From Acinetobacter sp. XS-4 (GTDB taxonomy: Bacteria; Pseudomonadota; Gammaproteobacteria; Pseudomonadales; Moraxellaceae), in NCBI RefSeq assembly GCF_023920705.1, contig NZ_CP094657.1, positions 3,782,001 to 3,846,000 of the forward strand: a DNA stretch of 64,000 nucleotides, given 5' to 3'. The translations under genes were made by a program, and so were the position numbers. The notes below the pieces were generated by a model. It did no database searches, was not told the DNA's origin, and worked only from the letters and a program-made list of their open reading frames with translations. Positions 9,249 through 16,910 of the stretch are shown one piece after another. The stretch's first letter is position 1, and each line of letters begins with the position of its first letter.

Positions 9249-10868
9249 ATGATTCCGCACGTTTCACGTTTACTCGAACTTTGGCGTATTGCAGCGCACT
9301 ATAGACTCGATACGTTGTTCCCTGCGGATGAATTACCAGTTAAAGCTCAACGTGCATTAAGTGTTATTAAAATGCACCCAGCTGCATGGTCTAGTCGCGA
9401 ACGTAAAAATCCTTTAAAGCTCAAAGAAGCTTTAGAAGAGATGGGGCCGCTTGCAATTAAGCTTGGACAATTACTGTCAACTCGACGTGATTTGATTCCA
9501 CCTGAAATACTCGCTCAATTGGTCTTACTTCAAGATCAAGTAAAACCTTTTGATAGCAATGTTGCCAAACAACGTATTCAAGAATCATTAAAAGCTGACG
9601 TAAATACCTTGTTTGCACGATTTGATGACCAGCCATTAGCTGCTGCTTCAATTGCGCAAGTTCATACTGCTGCTTTGCACGACGGTCGAGAAGTTGTTGT
9701 AAAAGTGACTCGCCCCGACATTCGCAACCAAATTTTGCAAGACTTTGAGATTTTGGCATGGTTAGGCAACACATTAGAAAGTCGCCTTGAAGCTGCTCGT
9801 GCCTTACATCTCTCTGAAATTATTCAAGACTACCGCCAGATTATTTTAAATGAGCTGGACTTGAGTATCGAAGCAGACAATACCCGTCGTATGCGCCATT
9901 ATTTTACTGGCTCAACCATGATGTACGTGCCTGAAGTCTACATGGACACCAAAGATGTCATGGTGGCAGAGCGCATTACAGGTGTACCTATTTCAGATAC
10001 GGCAACCTTTGACCGTCTAGGTATGGACCGCGCACAACTTGCTGAAAAAGGTTTAACCATTTTCTTCACACAAGTATTCCGCGATAACTTTTTCCATGCC
10101 GACATGCACCCCGGCAATGTCTTTGTAGAAACAATTAACCCAAGCAATCCACGCTTTATTGCACTCGACTGTGCAATTATGGGTGAGTTATCTAAGCATG
10201 ACCAGATGACCATTGCCCGCATGTTGCTTGCTGTAATGAACAGCAACTTTATGCAACTCATTCAAATTGTGCATCAAGCTGGCTGGATTCCACCGGGTAC
10301 AGACCAAGATGCGCTATCGCGTGAAATGCGTCGCACGGTTGGGCCAATGGTGTCTAAACCAATGGATCAACTTGATTTTGCTGGCATCTTGATTCAAGTG
10401 ATGGATATTGCCCGTCGCTTCCATTTAGAGATTCCACCACAACTCATGTTGTTGCTAAAGACTTTAGTGCATGTCGAAGGCTTAGGGACCGATCTTTATC
10501 CGCAGCTCGACATTTGGAAATTGGCAAAACCAATTTTGACTGAATGGGTCAAAGCCAATATGAACCCAGTCAAAAATATAAAAGAGTTAGGACAGCAACT
10601 ACCTGACCTGCTTTTAGGTGCTCAAGATTTCCCAAGCTTAATTGTTGATAGTTTAAATGGTTTAAAAAATCAGTCTGCTTGGCAAGACCGTCAGTTACGC
10701 GAAATGCAGCAACTTCGTTTGCAAATGGAACATCAACAACGCCGCAGTTGGATGTTTGGTAGTAGCATGCTGATTTTACTCACCATCGCGATTATTAGTC
10801 CTTGGTTTGTTTCTATTATTTTAATTGTGCTAAGCAGTTTATTAGCGCTTTGGCGTATATTGAAATAA
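9249..10868 (+). CDS. ubiB: UbiB, ABC1-family atypical kinase for ubiquinone biosynthesis
   Basis: A 539-residue protein of the UbiB/COQ8/ADCK family, close to the E. coli length of 546. Visible signatures are KLGQLLSTRRDLIP (KxGQ motif, near residue 72), AAASIAQVHTAAL (Ala-rich loop, near 133), VVVKVTRP, HADMHPGNVF and ALDCAIMGELS. The C-terminus has hydrophobic segments MLILLTIAIISPWFVSIIL that anchor it in the inner membrane. UbiB is an ATPase needed for early ubiquinone steps, thought to help extract lipid intermediates from the membrane. Note DCAIMG in place of the more common DFGxxG or DCGxxG. It is the last gene of the ubi operon, followed directly by a terminator. Confidence 0.95.
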   Translation: MIPHVSRLLELWRIAAHYRLDTLFPADELPVKAQRALSVIKMHPAAWSSRERKNPLKLKEALEEMGPLAIKLGQLLSTRRDLIPPEILAQLVLLQDQVKPFDSNVAKQRIQESLKADVNTLFARFDDQPLAAASIAQVHTAALHDGREVVVKVTRPDIRNQILQDFEILAWLGNTLESRLEAARALHLSEIIQDYRQIILNELDLSIEADNTRRMRHYFTGSTMMYVPEVYMDTKDVMVAERITGVPISDTATFDRLGMDRAQLAEKGLTIFFTQVFRDNFFHADMHPGNVFVETINPSNPRFIALDCAIMGELSKHDQMTIARMLLAVMNSNFMQLIQIVHQAGWIPPGTDQDALSREMRRTVGPMVSKPMDQLDFAGILIQVMDIARRFHLEIPPQLMLLLKTLVHVEGLGTDLYPQLDIWKLAKPILTEWVKANMNPVKNIKELGQQLPDLLLGAQDFPSLIVDSLNGLKNQSAWQDRQLREMQQLRLQMEHQQRRSWMFGSSMLILLTIAIISPWFVSIILIVLSSLLALWRILK

Positions 10869-10872
10869 GTTT

Positions 10873-10903
10873 AAAATCCCTTGCCCGCGCAAGGGATTTT
10901 TTT
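10873..10903 (+). terminator. Rho-independent terminator of ubiE-ubiJ-ubiB
   Basis: A 10-bp stem AAATCCCTTG / CAAGGGATTT (10874-10883 and 10890-10899) with loop CCCGCG, followed by a T run, five bases after the ubiB stop. Confidence 0.92.
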
Positions 10904-10992
10904 ATGTGAAAACTTTAATTTTCAAAAAAATTATAGATCAGCTATTCGTTGATTGCTAAATTTAATCTATAAATGCATCAAAAGAACAAACA

Positions 10993-12306
10993 ATGAAAAC
11001 ACCTCATTTTGCGATTATCGGTGCTGGTACCGCAGGTTTAGCCACTGCGATTTTGCTCGCCCGTGAAGGCAATAACGTTACTATTTTTGAACAAGTTGAT
11101 GAGTTATCTCCAGTAGGTGCGGGCTTATTACTACAACCAGCAGGTTTAGCAGTATTTGAACATTTAGGTATGCTCGATAAAGCGCTGCCATTAGGAGCAA
11201 AAGTAACAGGCTTAGAGGGGCAACTTCCCAACAAGCGTCTTTTAGTCAATAGCCACTATCATGAAGCATCCACAAATCTCTATGGTTTAGGTATACACCG
11301 AGCCACTTTATGTCATGTACTGACCCAAAAGCTTAGTGAGTATTCGAGCCAAATTACTTGGTGTATGAACCATTCTGTTGAGAGTTTTGAAGAACATAAT
11401 GATGAAGTTCGACTATTCGGAACTCATCAAAATCAAAAGTTTGATGCTCGGTTTGACTCTGTCCTTATTGCGAATGGGGCTCGTAGCCAATTACGCCCCA
11501 AAGCATGGGTAAAGGTTGATCAAGCCTACCCTTGGGGTGCAGCGTGGAGTATCGTACCTGAGTGCCAAGTACTGGATTCTGAAATTCTGCATCAATTTTA
11601 TGATCGCTCGAAAATCATGATGGGAATTCTTCCTACAGGAGCAATTCCAACAAACCCGCAACAACGCCTTTCGAGTATCTTCTGGAGCTTACCCACCCCG
11701 CAATTACAAAGCTTTCTGCAAGATGAACAAGCTAAACAAACTTGGTTAAAGCAAGTGTCAGAGCGTTGGCCCAAAGTTGCAGAATGGCTAAAAGAGATTT
11801 TATACGACAGTCAAACTCAGCCTAAATGGCTATCTGCAAACTACCGTGATGTAGTTATGACTCAATTTGGTCAAGGCCGAATTGGAGTGATTGGCGATGC
11901 CGCTCACGCGATGAGTCCACAGTTGGGGCAAGGCGCAAATATGGCATTATTGGATGCTTGGGCTTTTTCTCAATCATTGCAACATGCCCAAAAGAATCAA
12001 AAGATTGACTGGCCCCTGCTCTGGCAGCACTATCATCAACTTCGCCGTTCATCTACTCAGTTTTATCAATTTCTCAGTCGACTATTAACACCACTTTATC
12101 AATCTGACCATGGGTGGGTTGGAGGTCTAAGAGATCTTGTTTTCCCTTGGATGTATCAAATCCCCTATTTTCGAAAGGAAATGGCAATCACGATTTCAGG
12201 CTTAAAGACTGGTCCATTTCAGCAAATTGATTATGATCGAGTGGCTCAAACGCCTAAAGAAAGCCATGCTTTTAATGTAAAAAGCAAATCTTTGTCCGAC
12301 TATTAA
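10993..12306 (+). CDS. FAD-dependent aromatic-ring-type monooxygenase
   Basis: A 437-residue class A flavoprotein. The N-terminal dinucleotide-binding motif is IIGAGTAGLATAILLAREG (residues 8-26). The second FAD motif GRIGVIGDAAHAMSPQLGQG (near residue 295-315) is typical of the PHBH/UbiH fold. VGAGLLLQPAG after the first strand is the substrate/flavin region seen in salicylate- and 6-hydroxynicotinate-type hydroxylases. The substrate cannot be named. It is followed after 26 bp by a VOC-family protein, and the two may form a small catabolic or detoxifying operon. It is unlikely to be UbiH itself because the sequence is diverged and the context is separate from the ubi operon. Confidence 0.85.
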   Translation: MKTPHFAIIGAGTAGLATAILLAREGNNVTIFEQVDELSPVGAGLLLQPAGLAVFEHLGMLDKALPLGAKVTGLEGQLPNKRLLVNSHYHEASTNLYGLGIHRATLCHVLTQKLSEYSSQITWCMNHSVESFEEHNDEVRLFGTHQNQKFDARFDSVLIANGARSQLRPKAWVKVDQAYPWGAAWSIVPECQVLDSEILHQFYDRSKIMMGILPTGAIPTNPQQRLSSIFWSLPTPQLQSFLQDEQAKQTWLKQVSERWPKVAEWLKEILYDSQTQPKWLSANYRDVVMTQFGQGRIGVIGDAAHAMSPQLGQGANMALLDAWAFSQSLQHAQKNQKIDWPLLWQHYHQLRRSSTQFYQFLSRLLTPLYQSDHGWVGGLRDLVFPWMYQIPYFRKEMAITISGLKTGPFQQIDYDRVAQTPKESHAFNVKSKSLSDY

Positions 12307-12332
12307 CCCCACCAAATGATAATGAGTAACAC

Positions 12333-12719
12333 ATGAAAATTAGCCATCTTGATCATCTTGTTTTAACCGTCTCAAATATTGAAACTACCTGTAATTTCTA
12401 TCAAACCGTATTAGGGTTTGAAGTCATCATTTTTAAAGGTGATAGAAAGGCTCTAAAGTTTGGAAATCAAAAAATAAATTTACACCAGCAAGGTAACGAG
12501 TTTGAACCTAAGGCATTACAGCCAACACCCGGATCTGCCGACCTGTGTTTTATTTCAGAAACTCCTATTTCAGAAGTGATTGCGCATCTTAATCAATTAA
12601 ATATTACAATTGAGGAAGGCCCCGTTGAACGTACGGGTGCAATGCATCCTATTCTTTCAGTTTATATTCGCGATCCAGATCAAAATTTGATTGAGATTTC
12701 AAATATTCTCACGTCTTAG
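12333..12719 (+). CDS. VOC-family (glyoxalase/dioxygenase-fold) protein
   Basis: A 128-residue single-domain protein with two beta-alpha-beta-beta-beta modules. HLDHLVLTVSNIETTCNFY starts the first and the second ends with VYIRDPDQNLIEISN. Metal-ligand candidates are His5 or His8 and the Glu of NLIEI. It is most like the GLOD5-type vicinal oxygen chelate proteins, often annotated as glyoxalase or 'virulence protein'. The reaction is unknown. It lies downstream of the FAD monooxygenase with a 26-bp gap. Confidence 0.85.
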   Translation: MKISHLDHLVLTVSNIETTCNFYQTVLGFEVIIFKGDRKALKFGNQKINLHQQGNEFEPKALQPTPGSADLCFISETPISEVIAHLNQLNITIEEGPVERTGAMHPILSVYIRDPDQNLIEISNILTS

Positions 12720-12812
12720 CCACTTGAATAAGATACTGACTGGTAAGCATTACAAGATGTTCATTACTATGACAAAGACAAAAAGCGCAAAGAATTTTTC
12801 CGCAAAGCGACA

Positions 12813-12841
12813 TTGATGCCGTACACTATACAAGCTATTTT
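12813..12841 (+). promoter_or_regulatory. Possible promoter of hisIE
   Basis: TTGATG (12813-12818) and TATTTT (12836-12841) with a 17-bp spacer, about 50 bp before the hisIE start. It is a moderate match to the sigma70 consensus. Confidence 0.35.
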
Positions 12842-12893
12842 TTAGCATCTGATTGAAATCAATTTATAGTTCATATTTCTTTGGTGATTCCTC

Positions 12894-13667
12894 ATGAATA
12901 ACACGCAATGGCTCGATGAAGTAAAATTTAACGAACAAGGTCTTATCCCTGCCATTGCTCAACATCATCAAACCGGACGTATTTTGATGGTGGCGTGGAT
13001 GAACCGTGAAGCACTTGCGCTCACAGCAGAAAAAAATCAGGCTGTTTATTTCTCTCGCTCTCGCCAAAAACTTTGGCACAAGGGTGAAGAGTCAGGCCAT
13101 TTTCAAACAGTTTATGAAATTCGTCTGGACTGTGACGCGGACGTAATTATTCTACAAATTGAACAACACGGTGGTATTGCATGCCATACAGGCCGTGAGT
13201 CTTGTTTCTATCGTAAACTCACACCACAGGGCTGGGAAATTGTTGATGCACAATTAAAAGACCCTACTGCAATTTATGGTGAGAAAGCTAAAACTGAAAG
13301 CCACGATCATGCTCACACTACTGAACAAGTTGATGTACTTGCTCACTTAGGACAATTGATGCAAGAGCGTAAGCAAGCTGAAGCAGATACTTCATATGTT
13401 GCAAGCCTCTACAAAAAAGGCATCAATAAAATCTTAGAAAAAGTGGGTGAAGAAAGTGTAGAAGCCATTATTGCTGCTAAAGATTTTGCCGCACAGGATT
13501 CAGAAGCTCACTTAAACGATCTCGTTTATGAAACAGCAGATTTGTGGTTCCATACTATTGTGATGTTGGGTTATTTCGATCTTAATCCACAACTTATTAT
13601 TGACGAATTAGCTCGTCGTCAGGGTTTATCTGGTTTAGTTGAAAAAGCTAACCGCAACAAGGTTTAA
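12894..13667 (+). CDS. hisIE: HisIE, phosphoribosyl-AMP cyclohydrolase / phosphoribosyl-ATP pyrophosphatase
   Basis: A 257-residue fusion catalysing the second and third steps of histidine synthesis. Residues 1-115 are the HisI domain, with [30 protein letters not shown] and the Zn/Mg-binding LDCDAD and [13 protein letters not shown]. Residues 150-257 are the HisE domain, with [21 protein letters not shown] and [18 protein letters not shown]. It is not in a his operon here, as is common in Acinetobacter. The helicase gene starts nine bases after its stop, so that gene may be read through from here. Confidence 0.95.
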   Translation: MNNTQWLDEVKFNEQGLIPAIAQHHQTGRILMVAWMNREALALTAEKNQAVYFSRSRQKLWHKGEESGHFQTVYEIRLDCDADVIILQIEQHGGIACHTGRESCFYRKLTPQGWEIVDAQLKDPTAIYGEKAKTESHDHAHTTEQVDVLAHLGQLMQERKQAEADTSYVASLYKKGINKILEKVGEESVEAIIAAKDFAAQDSEAHLNDLVYETADLWFHTIVMLGYFDLNPQLIIDELARRQGLSGLVEKANRNKV

Positions 13668-13676
13668 AATCACTCA

Positions 13677-15179
13677 GTGTCGAATATTGAAAAACCTAAA
13701 GCCACCTATGAGCAAGCCATTGCCATAGATAACGCACGTCTTGGGCAGTCATTTAAAGTGATTGCCTATGCTGGCACAGGTAAAACCACCACTCTACAAA
13801 TGATTAGCGATGCCATGCCTGAACGGCGTGGTATGTATCTAGCATTTAACAAAGCCATTGCAGGCGAAGCACAAAACAAATTTCATCGTAATGTGGACTG
13901 TCGTACTTTTCACTCGCTTGCTTTTCGTAGCGTGCCGCGCGGTGTGACTGATAAATTACGTCTACCGCGACTAAGTCCAAGTTTTATTGCTAAAGAATAT
14001 CGACTAGAACCTATTACGCTACGACGTATGATGGGTGGGCGTTACGAGAAATATGTCTTAATGCCAAGCCGTCTAGCGAGTCTTGTAGCAAATGCAGTCA
14101 GCTATTTCTGTTCAACGAGTTCTCAATATCCGGCACCTCGACATATTCAGGCACCTAACTGGTTGCATCCAGACGATATTATCGAATTACAAAATCACCT
14201 TTATCCTGCTGTGGAACGACGTTGGTTAGAATCGATTGACCAAAACCATCAAGCTGGTATTGGACATGATATTTACCTCAAACTTTGGGCATTGTCTGAG
14301 CCAAACATTCCTACTGACTATGTGTTGTTTGATGAAGCACAAGATGCTGATCCACTAATGCTAGGCATTCTGCTTCGCCAAAAAAATACTCAAGTTATTT
14401 ATGTCGGTGATGCACATCAACAAATCTATGCTTGGCGTGGTGCAATTAATGCCATGCAACAATTGCCCTTGCCGGAATCTCGATTAACCACTTCTTTTCG
14501 TTTTGGTGAAACAATTGCTGATGTAGCCAATGCACTGCTTGGTGGTTTAAATGAAACTGTTCCCTTGCTTGGTAATCCAAACCAGAAATCAAGTGTAGTG
14601 AATAAACCACATACCAAAATGCGTGATGCAATTTTATGCCGCACCAATGCTCGTGCAATGGAGCTTTTACTGGCAGGCTTAGTTCACGGCGATAAAGTGA
14701 GTTTGCAGGCGGATCATCAAAAACTAAACCGTTTTGTAGACGCCGCAAGTCTCTTAAAGCAAGGAAAACGAGTTACTGACGTTCCTGAATTGGCATGGTT
14801 TAACTCATGGCATGATGTACATGAGTACTGTGAAACCAATGAAGGAAGTGACATTAAACCATTGGTTAAACTGGTTGATGATCACGGCACTGACCCGCTA
14901 AAAAAAGCACTTGCAAAGATTACTCCACTTGAGCAAGCTGATTATGTCATCTCCACAGCTCATAAAGCGAAAGGGCTAGAATGGAATCGCGTTCATATTG
15001 AAGATGACTATCAATTTAAAATTAATGGCTTAGAGCACAAGATTAGTGATGAAGAGTTAAGATTACTTTACGTTGCCTGTACTCGTGCTAAAGTAAGTCT
15101 AAATATCCATCATCTTTATGATCTGATACAACAATTAAAACTAAGGGCGCCTTTAAGTCTTCGTCAATCGGTTGGTTGA
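13677..15179 (+). CDS. UvrD/FBH1-like superfamily 1 DNA helicase
   Basis: A 500-residue SF1A helicase starting at a GTG (MSNIEKPKATYEQ). Motifs in order: Q motif region TYEQAIAID, Walker A YAGTGKTTT (31-39), CRTFHSLAF, Walker B LFDEAQDADP near 220, VGDAHQQIYAWRGA near 245, TTSFRFG, STAHKAKGLEW near 425 and LLYVACTRAK near 465. It is much shorter than UvrD (720) because the 1B/2B subdomains are reduced, and the pattern (FDEAQD, YVACTRA) resembles bacterial FBH1-type helicases. It probably unwinds DNA or strips RecA-like filaments; the role is inferred. The next gene, an SMC-like ATPase, begins 23 bp downstream, so the pair is probably one unit. Confidence 0.85.
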   Translation: MSNIEKPKATYEQAIAIDNARLGQSFKVIAYAGTGKTTTLQMISDAMPERRGMYLAFNKAIAGEAQNKFHRNVDCRTFHSLAFRSVPRGVTDKLRLPRLSPSFIAKEYRLEPITLRRMMGGRYEKYVLMPSRLASLVANAVSYFCSTSSQYPAPRHIQAPNWLHPDDIIELQNHLYPAVERRWLESIDQNHQAGIGHDIYLKLWALSEPNIPTDYVLFDEAQDADPLMLGILLRQKNTQVIYVGDAHQQIYAWRGAINAMQQLPLPESRLTTSFRFGETIADVANALLGGLNETVPLLGNPNQKSSVVNKPHTKMRDAILCRTNARAMELLLAGLVHGDKVSLQADHQKLNRFVDAASLLKQGKRVTDVPELAWFNSWHDVHEYCETNEGSDIKPLVKLVDDHGTDPLKKALAKITPLEQADYVISTAHKAKGLEWNRVHIEDDYQFKINGLEHKISDEELRLLYVACTRAKVSLNIHHLYDLIQQLKLRAPLSLRQSVG

Positions 15180-15202
15180 AGCGCTCATAATTAGGTGAGC
15201 CT

Positions 15203-16594
15203 ATGCAACTTGAATCTATCCAATTTAAACATATTGCTCTTTTTCACGATCTTAAAATACAGTTTCAATATGAAAAACAGCCGATTACCTTAATTTTAGG
15301 TGAACAAGCAACGGGTAAAAGTATGTTGCTCAAACATACTTACCATGCTCTAACTTGGTTCCCTGCCCGTTTTAAAGATTTACGTAGCCCTGGTATTGTT
15401 ATGCCTGACCAAGACATTACTCAATCGCGTCTACAATCAAAAATCGAAGTTACCCTTCAAGTTCCACCAGAAATTGGCTCTTTACCAGAAAGTGCCTCTG
15501 CTCAAGAGGTAGATTCTTCGCTGTGTAGCTGGAAACTTTTTAAGACCCTAAATTCAAGTGGTATTGGAATCAGCCAAGTTGAAACTCAGCAACTTGATCA
15601 GACTATGGCCCTTTATCAACAAATCATCAAAAAAGATCCATTACAAGGATTACCCTTAGTCGCTTACTATCCAGCCGAGCGATTTGTAAATGATATTAAT
15701 CTGCTCAATAAAAATTTACCCGGCATTACTCAAGCCATTTCAGCCTATGATATTAGTCCAGTTCCATTTACAACCTTCACGCGTTTTTTTGAATGGTTAC
15801 GTGAAATTAGTGATATCGAAAATGCTCAAGCTGCACATCTGGTACAACGCATTAAATCTAAGCAATCAGATCCACAAGATCAGACAGAACTATTCAATGA
15901 ACTTCAAAAGGAGTTAGCTGGGCAGCCGAAACAGCTCACCACACCTAATCTCTATGCTCTTAAAAATGCATTAAATATCGTCTTGCCAGAGCTCAAAGAC
16001 TTATATTTGCAATATCAGCCTCGGCTTCAACTCATGGCTAACTATGATGGTCAAACCCTGCCTTTTCAGCAACTTTCCAACACCACAAAAACTTGGATTG
16101 CCTTAGTAGGCGATATTGCCCGCAGGCTCTGTTTACTCAATCCGTTAAGCCTAAACCCTTGCCTTGAAGGTGAAGGAGTCTTATTGATTGATCAAATTGA
16201 CGCGCAACTCGATGCACGGCATTGTTCAGAAATTTTAAACAAACTCCATCAGGCATTTCCACGCTTACAAATTATTGCAACTGGAAGTCGTGAAGAGTTA
16301 CTAGAACATGCCTCAGCCTATCAATGTTTAAAACTAGAGCATGGTAAAATTAGCCATCTTGATTTAAATACCACCAAACAACAACTTGAACACATCTATA
16401 CATTACTCCAAAGAAACGAGTCATTGGTTCCACATATAGAAACACAGCTTCCAAGCTTAATAGACCCTACTCCCTCTCCAGCACAGATTGATATTTTATT
16501 TCAGCAGATTCAGGGTTTAAATGAACAACAAAAAAATGAATTGCTACGCATGATTCATGCAGGAGACACACCAGAAGAAAGCCCTTCTGTTTAA
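15203..16594 (+). CDS. SMC/RecF-like AAA ATPase with degenerate Walker B
   Basis: A 463-residue protein of the AAA_21/AAA_23 (RecF/SMC-head) type. It begins MQLESIQFKHIALFHDLKIQF, the usual strand-turn-strand of these ATPases, then Walker A GEQATGKS (33-40). The Walker B is LLIDQIDAQLD (327-337), where Gln331 sits at the place normally held by the catalytic Glu, and the switch position reads IATGSREEL rather than the usual TTHS. No TOPRIM, HNH or other nuclease domain is visible in the last 80 residues, which look helical. It follows the UvrD-type helicase by 23 bp. It may be an ATP-binding partner of that helicase with low or no hydrolysis. Function is unknown. Confidence 0.8.
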   Translation: MQLESIQFKHIALFHDLKIQFQYEKQPITLILGEQATGKSMLLKHTYHALTWFPARFKDLRSPGIVMPDQDITQSRLQSKIEVTLQVPPEIGSLPESASAQEVDSSLCSWKLFKTLNSSGIGISQVETQQLDQTMALYQQIIKKDPLQGLPLVAYYPAERFVNDINLLNKNLPGITQAISAYDISPVPFTTFTRFFEWLREISDIENAQAAHLVQRIKSKQSDPQDQTELFNELQKELAGQPKQLTTPNLYALKNALNIVLPELKDLYLQYQPRLQLMANYDGQTLPFQQLSNTTKTWIALVGDIARRLCLLNPLSLNPCLEGEGVLLIDQIDAQLDARHCSEILNKLHQAFPRLQIIATGSREELLEHASAYQCLKLEHGKISHLDLNTTKQQLEHIYTLLQRNESLVPHIETQLPSLIDPTPSPAQIDILFQQIQGLNEQQKNELLRMIHAGDTPEESPSV

Positions 16595-16910
16595 ATTTTA
16601 TAATCAATCGGCTCTCTTTTTATAATTAAAAAGCAGGGCCACAAAATATATGGTTGAGTCAGATTTTTTAGCTTCAAAAATAACTAGATGTTGTTACTAC
16701 ATGTAATAACATCAGATTTTTACTGCTTTTTTAGTGTACAATAAATTTCATTTTGCGTTTTTATTCTTCAAGTTGCGCAATACAACTTGTTTCTCGCTTT
16801 ATTTTCTAATTTGGTCGGGTTTTCAGAATAACAAAGCCTTGGAACTCTCTTTGAATTCCTATCTATTCTGAAATTAAAAATTCACCTTTAGGTTTCGGCC
16901 TAAATCACAT
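16595..16910. other. Intergenic region before the Mrp operon
   Basis: 316 bp without a gene. It contains a near-perfect inverted repeat at 16687-16713 and AT-rich sequence with possible -10 boxes (for example TACAAT at 16736). I could not fix a promoter. The start of mrpA at 16911 has only a weak purine stretch upstream. Confidence 0.5.
16687..16713. repeat. Inverted repeat, possible operator or weak terminator
   Basis: Arms GATGTTGTTAC (16687-16697) and GTAATAACATC (16703-16713) match in 10 of 11 positions around the 5-base centre TACAT. Five T follow two bases later. Low GC argues against an efficient terminator. It lies about 200 bp before mrpA. Confidence 0.5.

Noticed and set aside
13677..16594. 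Gabija defence system (GajA/GajB)
   Set aside because: The helicase precedes the ATPase, the ATPase has no visible TOPRIM domain, and its Walker B is altered. I kept it only as a helicase/ATPase pair.
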